NCBI RefSeq assembly: GCF_001641755.2 | Contig: NZ_LRFG02000001.1 | Location: 868,001 to 932,000, forward strand | Reading direction: 5' to 3' | Source of the DNA: Microbulbifer flavimaris | GTDB taxonomy: Bacteria; Pseudomonadota; Gammaproteobacteria; Pseudomonadales; Cellvibrionaceae | Length of the DNA stretch: 64,000 nt | Shown: piece by piece, positions 37,100-46,060 of the stretch | Layout of the letters: every line of letters begins with the position of its first letter | How positions within the stretch are numbered: the stretch's first letter is position 1 | Position numbers and translations under genes: made by a program | Notes under the pieces: model-generated | The model's input: only the letters and a program-made list of their open reading frames with translations | What the model was told of the DNA's origin: nothing | The model's database searches: none

Positions 37100-38737
37100 G
37101 TGGAACGCGAATCAATGGAGTACGATGTAGTGATCGTAGGAGCCGGCCCAGCGGGCCTGGCCGCGGCCTGTCGTATTCGCCAGCTGAACGAAGACATTTC
37201 CGTTTGCGTGGTAGAGAAAGGCTCTGAAGTCGGGGCCCACATCCTCTCCGGCGCGGTATTCGAACCCACCGCCCTGAACGAGCTGTTCCCGGACTGGAAA
37301 GATCGCGGCGCACCCCTCAATACCGCCGTCAAGGGCGATGACATCTATGTCATGGGTGGCGCTGAAAAGGCGACGCGCATCCCCAACCTCTTTGTGCCCA
37401 GCACCATGCACAATGAAGGCAACTACATCATCAGCCTGGGCAACCTCTGCCGCTGGCTTGCCGAACAGGCAGAAAACCTGGGCGTGGAGATCTTCCCCGG
37501 TTTTGCCGCGGCAGAAGTGCTGTACAACGAAGACGGCTCTGTTAAGGGCATCGCCACTGGCGATATGGGTGTTTCTGCCGACGGTGGCGAGAAAGACTCC
37601 TACATGCCGGGCATGGAACTGCACGCCAAGTACACCCTCTTTGCCGAGGGCTGCCGCGGTCACCTGGGTAAACAGCTGATCTCCCATTTCAAGCTGGATG
37701 AAGATGCAGATCCGCAGCATTACGGTATCGGTATCAAGGAGATCTGGAAGGTCGCCGACGACAAGCACCAGCCTGGCCTGGTAGTCCACACCGCAGGCTG
37801 GCCCCTGGACGAGAGCGGCTCCCACGGTGGTGGCTTCCTTTACCATCTGGAGGACAACCAGGTGGTAGTTGGCCTGATTACCGACCTCGCCTACAGCAAC
37901 CCGCACGTCAGCCCGTTTGACGAGTTCCAGCGCTACAAGCACCACCCGGTCATCAAACAGTACCTGGAGGGTGGTCAGCGAGTGGCCTATGGCGCGCGAG
38001 CCATCACCAAGGGGGGCCTGCAGTCCCAGCCCAAGATGACCTTCCCGGGCGGCCTGCTCATCGGTGACAACGCCGGAACCCTGAACTTTGCCAAGATCAA
38101 GGGCAACCACACCGCGATGAAGTCCGGCATGGTCGCCGCCGAGACCGTGGTTGAAGCCCTGGGCGCCGAGCGCGCCAGTGACGAGATCACCGCATTTGCG
38201 GACGAGTACCGCAACAGCTGGGCCTGGAAGGAGCTCCACAAGCAGCGCAATTTCGGCCCCGCCCAGCACAAGTTCGGCAACATCCTGGGCTCTGCTTACG
38301 CGTTCATCGATATCAACATCTTCCAGGGCAAGCTTCCGTGGACCCTGCGCGACACCAAGCCGGACCACGCCCAGCTGAAGCCCGCGGCGGACTGCAAGAA
38401 GATCGATTATCCGAAGCCCGACGGCGTGCTCAGCTTCGACAAGCTGTCCTCGGTGTTTATCTCCAACACCAACCACGAAGAGGATCAGCCCTGTCACCTG
38501 ACCCTGAAGGACGACGAAATCCCGCTCAATCACAACCTGCCGATCTACGACGAACCGGCCCAGCGCTACTGCCCTGCAGGGGTCTACGAGGTGGTCGAGG
38601 ACGCCGGCGGCAAGCGCTTCCAGATCAACGCGCAGAACTGCGTGCACTGTAAGACCTGTGATATCAAGGATCCCACCCAGAACATCGTCTGGGTGGCGCC
38701 TGAGGGCGGTGGCGGTCCCAACTACCCGAACATGTAA
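37100..38737 (+). CDS. Electron transfer flavoprotein-ubiquinone oxidoreductase
   Basis: A 545-residue peripheral membrane flavoprotein that reoxidises ETF and reduces ubiquinone. Visible: FAD dinucleotide motif VVIVGAGPAGLAAACRI, ubiquinone-site region (KGGLQSQPKMTFPGGLLIGD), and the 4Fe-4S ligands in RYCPAGVYE and NCVHCKTCDIKDP near the C-terminus. The GTG at 37100 has an excellent GAGGAGAG site; the frame opens at 37076 but that ATG has none. It is divergent from etfBA. Confidence 0.96.
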   Translation: MERESMEYDVVIVGAGPAGLAAACRIRQLNEDISVCVVEKGSEVGAHILSGAVFEPTALNELFPDWKDRGAPLNTAVKGDDIYVMGGAEKATRIPNLFVPSTMHNEGNYIISLGNLCRWLAEQAENLGVEIFPGFAAAEVLYNEDGSVKGIATGDMGVSADGGEKDSYMPGMELHAKYTLFAEGCRGHLGKQLISHFKLDEDADPQHYGIGIKEIWKVADDKHQPGLVVHTAGWPLDESGSHGGGFLYHLEDNQVVVGLITDLAYSNPHVSPFDEFQRYKHHPVIKQYLEGGQRVAYGARAITKGGLQSQPKMTFPGGLLIGDNAGTLNFAKIKGNHTAMKSGMVAAETVVEALGAERASDEITAFADEYRNSWAWKELHKQRNFGPAQHKFGNILGSAYAFIDINIFQGKLPWTLRDTKPDHAQLKPAADCKKIDYPKPDGVLSFDKLSSVFISNTNHEEDQPCHLTLKDDEIPLNHNLPIYDEPAQRYCPAGVYEVVEDAGGKRFQINAQNCVHCKTCDIKDPTQNIVWVAPEGGGGPNYPNM

Positions 38738-38765
38738 GACCAACCGGTCTACCATTGCATTTACA

Positions 38766-38790
38766 GGGCGCTCAATGAGCGCCCTTTTTT
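38766..38790 (+). terminator. Rho-independent terminator of ETF-QO
   Basis: GGGCGCTCA and TGAGCGCCC (38766-38784) form a 9-bp stem followed by six T, 28 bp after the stop codon. Confidence 0.85.
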
Positions 38791-38912
38791 GTGCCCTTCG
38801 ATTGCTGGCTGACCGCTCCGGGCGCTCCTGTCACTTTCCGCCAAAGTGGCGGACCGCGGCTACACTGAGAGTAGTTTCAGGCGCCAGGCGAATCACAACG
38901 GCGAGGTAAGCG

Positions 38913-39542
38913 ATGAAATCCGCCCTGCTCTGCATCGACCTACAACACCTCTGCGCCGTGCGCGGAGAGGGAATTTTTGCCGCCGGCGATAACTGTCGCT
39001 TCAGCAATGAGGAGCAGGAATACTTTTTCGACCGCCTCGACAACGAAACCCTGCCCAACGTACAAAAGCTCCAGGCAATTTTCCGGGACAAGGGTATCGA
39101 GGTATTGCATATCCGCACCCGCACCAAGACCCGGGATGGCCGTGAGCGTACATTCTGGCAAAAACGCGCGGAGCTACTGGCGACACCCGGCTCGCGGGAG
39201 TCGGAATTTATTGACTCGGTGATACCACGTGGGGACGAACTGATCATCAACAAGACCGGATCCGGGCCTTTCGGTAACACCAACATCCACGCACTGTTGG
39301 TGCAGCTGGATGTTCAGCAAATCTATTGCTGCGGGGTCCATACCAACACCAGTATCGAATCCACCATCCGCGCTGCGGCAGACTACGGCTACTGCCCGGT
39401 GCTGGTCTCGGATGCCACTGCCACCGTCAGCCAGGCTCAGCAGGACAATTGTGTAGAACGGCTTGATGGGCAGTGTTGTGAGGTGATTCAAACGGCCAAG
39501 CTGGTGGAGGACTTCAAGCACCATTTGCGCTCGGTGGGATAA
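38913..39542 (+). CDS. Isochorismatase-fold hydrolase with Ser at the nucleophile position
   Basis: A 209-residue protein of the cysteine hydrolase/isochorismatase superfamily. The general-base Asp9 (LLCIDLQHLC) and Lys114 (INKTGSGPF, usual spacing) are present. The motif that normally reads GVxTNVCVxxT is GVHTNTSIEST, so Ser147 (AGT, 39351-39353) replaces the nucleophilic Cys; two other cysteines (139-140) lie just before it. This resembles isochorismatases that work without Cys more than nicotinamidases, but no siderophore or phenazine genes are nearby. Substrate unknown. It stands alone between two terminators. Confidence 0.85.
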   Translation: MKSALLCIDLQHLCAVRGEGIFAAGDNCRFSNEEQEYFFDRLDNETLPNVQKLQAIFRDKGIEVLHIRTRTKTRDGRERTFWQKRAELLATPGSRESEFIDSVIPRGDELIINKTGSGPFGNTNIHALLVQLDVQQIYCCGVHTNTSIESTIRAAADYGYCPVLVSDATATVSQAQQDNCVERLDGQCCEVIQTAKLVEDFKHHLRSVG

Positions 39543-39556
39543 CCACACGTAAAACG

Positions 39557-39586
39557 AAAAAAGCCAGGGCTGTTTCAGCCCCGGCT
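39557..39586 (-). terminator. Rho-independent terminator of the lipoprotein/TonB receptor operon
   Basis: On the minus strand AGCC-G-GGGCTG pairs across AAA with CAGCCC-T-GGCT (one mismatch), followed by TTTTTT. It lies about 45 bp past the receptor stop codon and just beyond the converging hydrolase gene. Confidence 0.75.
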
Positions 39587-39629
39587 CAAGCATCCACCTT
39601 TATGTGTTCGAACTTCCAAATTCAGAAAC

Positions 39630-42374
39630 TTAGAATTGGTATTGGGCACTCAGAGAGAAATTGGATCCTGGTTGCTCCTCATAAACGATGACGCCAGCAC
39701 GCTCGATTTCAATCGACTCATCCAGCAGGTTCTGCATCTTGGCCTTGATCGTCATCTCCTCGGTGGGGTACCAGGAGTAAGTCAGGTCCAGAGAGTGGAA
39801 CGGCTGCTCGAAAGCATCCGGGGAACCATTACGGCCCGCCAGGTACAGGCGCTCCCCGAACACGTTGTAGCCCAGCGTCGCAGCATGATGGCCATCCGGT
39901 GAGTCAAAGCCGATGAGCATGTTAACCACATGCTCAGAGGCACCCGTCATCTCACGAACCGGGTTGGTCGGTGCATCTGCCTCAACGCCTGCCACCAGCT
40001 CGGAATCCTGTAGCGTAATGTTGCCCTGGACGAAGAAGCTGTCCATGGTCTCGCCCAGGAAGCCCATGGTCTTCAGGCCTTCAATCTCAAAGCCGGTGAT
40101 TTCACCGGACTCAGCGTTGATGATCTCCCGCGCGACATTGGTATCACTGGAACCCAGCTCGAAGAATTCGATTGGGCTGGTGATGTCTTTGTAGTACGCA
40201 GACAGCGTCAGGTTGTCGCCGTTGCCGAAAAACCACTCAGCACGTAAATCGAAGTTACTGATCTCAGATGGGCGGGCATTCGGGTTACCCTTGATCTGCT
40301 CATCGGTAATCGGATCAATGTAGATCGCGTCCGTGATTTCTCGGAGGTCCGGGCGGACTGCGGTCCTGCTGGCACCGAAACGCAGCTGGAATGTTTCAGC
40401 CCACAGCGAGCTCATGTAGGTAAGCGCGAGCGCGGGATAAACAGCATCCTCGGAGAACGTGGACTCCTCCAGTTCCTCGGCATCCGATGTGATCTGCGGA
40501 TTCTCGACAGTGTAACCGTAGGGGTTCCAGTCCAGGGCAACCTGGTTGTAGTCCTCCCAACGAGCGCCGGCAGAAACCCGCCAGGTTTCATTGATGGTCC
40601 AGTCGAACTTACCAAAGGCCGCATCAGTCAGAGTGGCTGCAAGGTAGCTCTGATTGTTCGCTCCTGCACGACCAAATACAAAGTTGTTATTCGGATCGGT
40701 GATGTTTTCGTCACCGAAAACCTGATCCACGGAACCGCTCAGGGAGTCAACGCTATCGACATCCAGTGCACCCAGGTTAAACTCGGTTTCCTTGTAGCTG
40801 CGACCCTTTTCATTACGAGCAAAGCCACCGGTCAGTTCCAGCGTTGAAGTGCTGAACTCCAGGGGCAGAGTCGCACTCCAACCATAATCCTTGACCTTGT
40901 CTTCCAGCTTGGTAAAGCGGAAATTGGCGCTGGTGTTGCCGACAGAGACACTCGAGCTGACCACCTCATCGACTTCATTGGTCACGGTGTCAGACTGAAT
41001 TGTCACCTCATTGGGAATATCGGTAGCTGCGGTGGCTTCTGAGTAATGCCAATCCAAAGACAGCTCTTCGGGAACCCAGCTCAGCAGAGAAGCACCGGGA
41101 AGGATTTCCCTGGTGGCGGCCCCGAGAGAGTGACGACCTTTTGCCTGATTAACGAACAGGTCACGCTCTTCGTACTTGATAGTGTATTCACGGAAACCAC
41201 GCCCTTCACCGGCCTGACGGTTTTCGTTGAAATAATCACTGACCGCAGTTTCATCGTCAGTATTGCGCAGGTAGAGGCTGGTGGTCTCAATCTCGTGCTC
41301 ATCCGCGTAGCGAATACCGAGGTTCAGGTTTCCACTCAGGTCAACGGAATAAGTGGACTTATTCTGTGAGTCAAACTGCTCATCGGGTGCGCCAAAGCTG
41401 CGCTTGATACGCTCTTCTTCACGCCATTTGTTCTTGTACGATGCGCCGGCCAGGAAGCCTACTTCCCAGTCGTCACCAATGTACAAGCGATTGCCGACGC
41501 TACCTTTGATGTCAGAATCAGGCGAACTGGAATCCTCCTCAATCGCTACATCACGGTTGAGATAGGTCGCGATGTCACGGTTCAGCTGCTGAGCGACAGC
41601 AAAAGCCTGCTGCGGAGAGGAGAACTCCCGACCTTCCTTGACCAGGGTATCGCGAATGTTAGCGACACTGAGATCGCCCTGGAACCGGTCCAGATACCAA
41701 TCGATCTCGCCCGGAAGATCCCGAGTGCCGTCATCAGCACCGAAGTCATCATCGTCACCGCCGCGGTAGCTCAATACGTCGCCATCGGTTTCGGTATTCA
41801 TACCAGTGCCGACTTCCAATGAGTAAGTCAGGTCGTCGGGAATACCCTTGGTTCGGATGTCGACGTTACCACCACCGAAAGTTGCTGCCTGGTCGGCAGA
41901 GTATGATTTCTGCACCGACAGGGAATCAACAACGGAGGTCGGGAAGATGTCCAGGGGAATCACATTCCGGGTCAGGTCTGGTGATGGGACCGTGGCACCA
42001 TTCATGGTGGTGCTGGAGTAGCGCTCACCCAAACCGCGGACGTATACAAACTTGTCATTAACCAGTGACAAGCCGGAAACACGGCGCAGTGCCGCCGCGA
42101 CAGTAGAGTCACCTACCCGGCTGATCATTTCGGAGCCGAGCAAATCTGTTACAACTTCATCTTCCAGGCGCTCATTGATCAGCATTTCGGCTGAGTCGCG
42201 CAGGCGCCCCTGAACCATCACTTCCTCAATTTTAGGAGCTGCCATCTGCGGGGCAGAGCTGCCAGCTGTATCCACCAGCCCGGCATCTTGCGCTATAACG
42301 CTGGATGCGAGTGTTGAGGCCGTGGCCATAGCCAGTACCAGCGGCGCTCTTTGAAATTTTTCGTTCTTAACCAT
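39630..42374 (-). CDS. Large TonB-dependent receptor paired with a lipoprotein
   Basis: A 914-residue outer-membrane receptor with a signal peptide (cleaved near SSVIAQ), a TonB-box-like IEEVMVQG, a plug domain (VRGLGERYSSTTMNGATVP, NVIPLDIFPTSVVDSLSVQK, FGGGNVDIRT) and a large beta-barrel ending in Phe (SLSAQYQF). The plug style, with GERYSST and PLDIFPT, matches a receptor group of marine proteobacteria and Bacteroidetes rather than classic siderophore receptors. It follows the lipoprotein gene, 120 bp away with hairpins between, and ends at a terminator. AGAGG precedes the ATG. Substrate is unknown. Confidence 0.93.
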   Translation of the reverse strand: MVKNEKFQRAPLVLAMATASTLASSVIAQDAGLVDTAGSSAPQMAAPKIEEVMVQGRLRDSAEMLINERLEDEVVTDLLGSEMISRVGDSTVAAALRRVSGLSLVNDKFVYVRGLGERYSSTTMNGATVPSPDLTRNVIPLDIFPTSVVDSLSVQKSYSADQAATFGGGNVDIRTKGIPDDLTYSLEVGTGMNTETDGDVLSYRGGDDDDFGADDGTRDLPGEIDWYLDRFQGDLSVANIRDTLVKEGREFSSPQQAFAVAQQLNRDIATYLNRDVAIEEDSSSPDSDIKGSVGNRLYIGDDWEVGFLAGASYKNKWREEERIKRSFGAPDEQFDSQNKSTYSVDLSGNLNLGIRYADEHEIETTSLYLRNTDDETAVSDYFNENRQAGEGRGFREYTIKYEERDLFVNQAKGRHSLGAATREILPGASLLSWVPEELSLDWHYSEATAATDIPNEVTIQSDTVTNEVDEVVSSSVSVGNTSANFRFTKLEDKVKDYGWSATLPLEFSTSTLELTGGFARNEKGRSYKETEFNLGALDVDSVDSLSGSVDQVFGDENITDPNNNFVFGRAGANNQSYLAATLTDAAFGKFDWTINETWRVSAGARWEDYNQVALDWNPYGYTVENPQITSDAEELEESTFSEDAVYPALALTYMSSLWAETFQLRFGASRTAVRPDLREITDAIYIDPITDEQIKGNPNARPSEISNFDLRAEWFFGNGDNLTLSAYYKDITSPIEFFELGSSDTNVAREIINAESGEITGFEIEGLKTMGFLGETMDSFFVQGNITLQDSELVAGVEADAPTNPVREMTGASEHVVNMLIGFDSPDGHHAATLGYNVFGERLYLAGRNGSPDAFEQPFHSLDLTYSWYPTEEMTIKAKMQNLLDESIEIERAGVIVYEEQPGSNFSLSAQYQF

Positions 42375-42421
42375 TTCCAGGCCTCTTATCGTTCCTGAGT
42401 ATCACTGTGATAGAAGCAAAC

Positions 42422-42478
42422 GGGGCGCCGACTCCCTGTGCGAAAGTGGCGCCCCAAGGGGATCAGGGACTCAGTCCC
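42422..42478 (-). other. Intercistronic hairpins between lipoprotein and receptor genes
   Basis: Two hairpins are visible: GGGGCGCC (42422-42429) with GGCGCCCC (42448-42455), and GGGAC (42466-42470) with GTCCC (42474-42478). On the minus strand they follow the lipoprotein stop, and the second is followed by TTTGCTTCT rather than a clean T run. They could reduce readthrough or stabilise the upstream transcript. Confidence 0.5.
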
Positions 42479-42494
42479 CAACCAGTTCTTCTAC

Positions 42495-44141
42495 TTAGTT
42501 TGCGAACCACAGTGCTTCGCCGTTGTGCAGACCGTAGGTCCAGCCCAGGGTCCAGTCCAGATCACCCTGGCTCAGGGCACCGAAGTAGGCACGCTCAATC
42601 GGGCTGATACCAATCGCGGCTCCATTCACCTGCATGGAGGCAGCGTCGATGGAGAATACAGACGGTACACCCTCCAGAATCTGCAGCTCGGTATTGGCCA
42701 TAGCAGTCGGATCTACAGCACCGGTGATATCAGCGAAGACGTTTCCGTTGGCAACAGCCCACTCTTCCAGAGTCTGGGTGCCAACCGGGCCGCCCTTGGT
42801 GCGATCTTCACAGGCAAAAATGTTGGATTCGATCTGCAGTTCAGTGCCAACTTCTGCTTCAACCAGGGTCTCGGGGTCCTCTACACGCAGGCAGTAGTTG
42901 CTTCCGTCAACACCGGTTGTATCGGCACTGAAAGAGCCAACAACCATGGAGTTGGTGATCTTCGGGAAGATCGCCTCACGGAAGCGCCAGCCAGCACCCG
43001 GATCATGGGTTGCGGTATCGGCGCCGTTAGCAGAGATGATGCAGGTCAGACCGTCAATAACCGGACGGCTGTTGATGCCTTGTGAGATAACGCCATCGAT
43101 GAATGCAGCATCTTTATCGTCATAGCTGCCGATGCCATCAGACTCGATGCAGTGGTTGCCATCGGTCTCGCTCTGGATAACCAGGGCGTTGGTAATGGAG
43201 CCAGCCCATCCCTCGTCGATATCGATGGAGTCATCACGAACGTACATGGCCAGGTAGTTTTCAAAGCTTACTGCACCACCGAACATCTCGATGCCATCGT
43301 CGTAAGTGGAGTAAACCTGAAGGTTTTTAACGATAGTGCCGCTACCAACGGAGCTGAAGGTAATGCCGTTCAGCTCGTCACCACTGGCGACCTGGGCACC
43401 GGTGTGCTTGACGCGGACGTATTCGAGCTGACCGGAGTTATCAGCATTGTTGTCGCCACCATAGTTTGACTGATCTTTGCCGGCAGCACCTTCGGCCAGG
43501 ATATGACACTCAGAAGTCTGCAGGTTGGCGTCGTAGGAGCACTTGTTGGTGATACCGAAACCATTGATCACCATGCCGCCCCACTGCTGTACAGCGTCGA
43601 AAGCAACTGCATTGTCAATGGCGTCAGAAGTGGAAGTGAAAGTGATCGGCGCGTCCGGAGTACCCACAGCAAACAGCTGGGATCCGCGGTTAATCACGAT
43701 GAACTTGGTGTTGTTCGGGAAAGCAATGGTGGAGCCAGCCTCGATGGTCAGCTTCGCACCGTCACCACCTTCGGCGATGCCGGCAGCGGCCATGGTGGCG
43801 TCGTCGTCGTAGTTATTACCTACGAACAGGCTGCCTTCAAAAATGTGTACACCATCATTTTCCAGGGCCGGAATGAACAGGTCCTGAGTCAGGGCGTTAC
43901 CGGAATCAACAAAGCTTGCAGCATAAGTACAGTTGGTTCCGTCAAATGAACCCTGCTGAACCTGGCCGCTCTTCTCGTAAGAAGCGCAAGGGTTGTCCTC
44001 AGAATTACCGCCGCCAACCACGGAGTTGTCGACGGAGTTGTCGATGGTTTCAGGCTCGATGTTGATACCACCGCTGTCACAGCCGGCCAGCAGAGCGGCG
44101 ATTGCGGCAGAGAGCAGCAGTTTGCTGTTTACGTGCTTCAT
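42495..44141 (-). CDS. Beta-helix-like lipoprotein paired with a TonB receptor
   Basis: A 548-residue exported lipoprotein. The signal ends LLAGC with lipidated Cys21, followed by Asp22. A Gly/Asn/Asp-rich body follows with features of a right-handed beta-helix: LTIEAGSTIAFPNNTKFIVI, GTIVKNLQVYSTYDDGIEMFGG, LAMYVRDDSIDIDEGWAGSI. Ten or so cysteines are spread through it, suggesting disulfides. A GGGGGA ribosome-binding site precedes the ATG. It is transcribed ahead of the TonB-dependent receptor, an arrangement recalling SusD/SusC pairs, though it shares no SusD fold that I can see. No enzymatic motif is recognised. Confidence 0.88.
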   Translation of the reverse strand: MKHVNSKLLLSAAIAALLAGCDSGGINIEPETIDNSVDNSVVGGGNSEDNPCASYEKSGQVQQGSFDGTNCTYAASFVDSGNALTQDLFIPALENDGVHIFEGSLFVGNNYDDDATMAAAGIAEGGDGAKLTIEAGSTIAFPNNTKFIVINRGSQLFAVGTPDAPITFTSTSDAIDNAVAFDAVQQWGGMVINGFGITNKCSYDANLQTSECHILAEGAAGKDQSNYGGDNNADNSGQLEYVRVKHTGAQVASGDELNGITFSSVGSGTIVKNLQVYSTYDDGIEMFGGAVSFENYLAMYVRDDSIDIDEGWAGSITNALVIQSETDGNHCIESDGIGSYDDKDAAFIDGVISQGINSRPVIDGLTCIISANGADTATHDPGAGWRFREAIFPKITNSMVVGSFSADTTGVDGSNYCLRVEDPETLVEAEVGTELQIESNIFACEDRTKGGPVGTQTLEEWAVANGNVFADITGAVDPTAMANTELQILEGVPSVFSIDAASMQVNGAAIGISPIERAYFGALSQGDLDWTLGWTYGLHNGEALWFAN

Positions 44142-44603
44142 GGATTCCCCCTAACAGGAAGTGTTGCAAAAAATAGGCAACCAAAAATTCGTTTTATGAT
44201 TCAGCTGTGCGTCCTGAACCTGTAAATCCGGATTCCTGGAAACCTCGAAATCGTGATTTTTTTGTCGCCGGAGCGATTCGGACGAGGGGGAGTGTAGGAG
44301 CGGAATATTTCGGAAATGTTACCCAGTAGCGCGAGAATCAGGGTTTTTGCTAGAAAATTTCCTGAGGCCGCACTTTGTGAAACTATTGTTGCAAACAGGT
44401 TTCAGCAACAGGGATTATCTAATCGATGTGGGATTTTTCCAGTCGCAGTGCGATTAAGTTCAGGGACAGAATCAGCCAGTATGGATGGAGGAGATCAGGG
44501 GGGACCAAACGTGTGACGCAACTGGTGCGATAGTGAGAGCGGGAGCGGGAAAATTCGAATGGGGCAAAAAGAAAACAGGGGGCTCCTGAACAGGGAGTTA
44601 AAC
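44142..44603. other. Intergenic region upstream of the lipoprotein gene
   Basis: No gene supported. It must hold the lipoprotein/receptor promoter and long leader. It contains CAAAC-AG-GTTTC at 44392-44403, a weak match to the PsrA consensus, lying inside a TGTTGC/GCAACA inverted pair (44387-44410). No clear terminator for the DUF1285 gene is seen. Confidence 0.4.
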
Positions 44604-45176
44604 TCAATAGCTCCCCAACGGGAAGCGTTCGCCGTCACTGATGATATCAAGCTCAGCATGGGCTGCATCGCCACTGCCCTTTTGGGCCTGATCTTCCATC
44701 GCCCAGTTTACCAGTTGGTAAAACACCTCGCGGGAGACACGCGCCCAGAGGTCATCGCGCACCTCGACATAGGGCACCGGCTGCGACTGATCGCCAAAAG
44801 GCCGGAGGCTCCAGCCGGCGTTGCGCGTCAAGGGCACGACATCGCCTGTATTGGTGGTGAACAACAGCAGCGGCTCACCGTTGCGCTTCCCCCGAGCCAC
44901 CTGGGTAGCGAGAAAGGGCACGTCCTCCACATGAACACGCCACTTCTCCACCGGAGTGACGAGAAAATAGTCATCGCCCTCCCTGCGCAGGATACTGGCA
45001 AACAGGCGCACCAGCGCTTCCCGTTGCACCTCGGTACCCTCGTGGATCCAGCGGCCGTCGCGGGCAATCAGCATATCCATGTCCCCACAGAGCTCCGGGT
45101 GCCAGCTGTTCACCTGCGGGTGGCCGGTGAACTCTTCCTGGAGCTTCTGCAGCTGTTCGAACAGTGGCTCAGCCAA
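44604..45176 (-). CDS. DUF1285 protein
   Basis: About 190 residues matching DUF1285 (WHPELCGDMDMLIARDGRW, LVRLFASILRREGDDYFLVT, PVEKWRVHVEDVPFLATQV). Function is unknown; in Pseudomonas the family also sits next to a TetR gene. The frame opens at 45266, but that would overlap the TetR gene by 98 bp; TTG at 45176, overlapping the TetR stop with GGGG upstream, gives the usual family length. The start is therefore uncertain, the gene is not. Confidence 0.85.
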   Translation of the reverse strand: MAEPLFEQLQKLQEEFTGHPQVNSWHPELCGDMDMLIARDGRWIHEGTEVQREALVRLFASILRREGDDYFLVTPVEKWRVHVEDVPFLATQVARGKRNGEPLLLFTTNTGDVVPLTRNAGWSLRPFGDQSQPVPYVEVRDDLWARVSREVFYQLVNWAMEDQAQKGSGDAAHAELDIISDGERFPLGSY

Positions 45177-45855
45177 AAGACGACCCCGGGGTGCCGCCTG
45201 GCTGATGGGGCTGTTCCTGCTCTCCCGCCCGGCGCCCGGAGACGTCACCGATGTGCACACCCACATCCATGATGAACTCCATCAGCCCTTCGCGATCCTC
45301 GATGACGTCGGCAAAAGAGCGGGAGTGGTAAAGCTCTACCGCACCCTGGACCAGGGCCCAGTAGGTGGAGTAGTAGAAATAGGCGGGAACGCGCTTCAGC
45401 TTGCCCTCTTCCATCCGGCGCTCAAAGACCCGGTTCAGGGCCTCTGCATTGGAGTTACGAATGGCGTGAAGATCCGCGATCATTTCGGGTGCCAGATTAA
45501 GCGCGATGATCTTTTCTTCAAGACGCTGGAAAAGCCGGTCTTTGGCAGGATCCGCCATACGGGATTCAAAGTAAGCCCGAGCGGGGGCGGTAATATCACC
45601 TTTTTCTGCCGAGGCCACAGCGGACTTGATCCGCTCGGTCAGCGACTTCTCGTAGTCCATCAGCAGGCGCATGTAGATCTCCGTCTTGGAGATAAAATGC
45701 TTGTAGATGGTGCCCTTGCCGATATCTACCCGCTCGGCGATCTGCTCCACTGTGACCTTTTCTTCACCATGCTCCAGCAGAAGCTCCAGGGCGGCATCCA
45801 GAATACGCTGCTCCCGGGCCCGAAAGCGCTGCACCTTCTCTTTTGCCTTGTCCAT
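45169..45855 (-). CDS. TetR-family transcriptional regulator
   Basis: A 228-residue TetR-family protein with helix-turn-helix VTVEQIAERVDIGKGTIYKHF (about residues 33-53) and a helical effector domain. The frame is open to 45906, but ATG at 45855 (MDKAKEKVQRFRAREQRIL) has an AAGG site and the normal N-terminus. The extended start would also sit inside the palindrome at 45903-45916, which is better read as its operator. Downstream it is coupled to the DUF1285 gene. The ligand is unknown. Confidence 0.9.
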   Translation of the reverse strand: MDKAKEKVQRFRAREQRILDAALELLLEHGEEKVTVEQIAERVDIGKGTIYKHFISKTEIYMRLLMDYEKSLTERIKSAVASAEKGDITAPARAYFESRMADPAKDRLFQRLEEKIIALNLAPEMIADLHAIRNSNAEALNRVFERRMEEGKLKRVPAYFYYSTYWALVQGAVELYHSRSFADVIEDREGLMEFIMDVGVHIGDVSGRRAGEQEQPHQPGGTPGSSFG

Positions 45856-45902
45856 ACCTGCGACCTTACCTGTCCTTGAACTTTGAGACTGAAATTGACT
45901 GT

Positions 45903-45916
45903 TCATTCATGAATGA
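45903..45916. promoter_or_regulatory. Palindrome upstream of the TetR gene, likely autoregulatory operator
   Basis: TCATTCATGAATGA is a perfect 14-bp palindrome 48 bp before the chosen TetR start. It is identical to the centre of the 20-bp palindrome in front of the RND efflux operon at 5298-5317. Confidence 0.6.
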
Positions 45917-46060
45917 TAGGCAATTCATGCAACTTGGAAAAGCGCATTGGTCAACTTATTCGCAATCTCCTACGTGCTTACTGCTGAGCCCGAGCACAGA
46001 AGCCGGTAACATGCGGTCAACGCCCCGCGCAGAACAACAACGACAGAAAGGAAGAGCAGA

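Noticed and set aside
37112-38755. 547-codon open frame antisense to ETF-QO
   Set aside because: It is a shadow produced by the GC-rich codon bias of ETF-QO; it lacks a ribosome-binding site and recognisable protein motifs.
45855-45906. Upstream start of the second TetR gene at 45906
   Set aside because: That ATG lies inside the TCATTCATGAATGA palindrome and adds 17 residues atypical of the family; ATG at 45855 has a proper ribosome-binding site.
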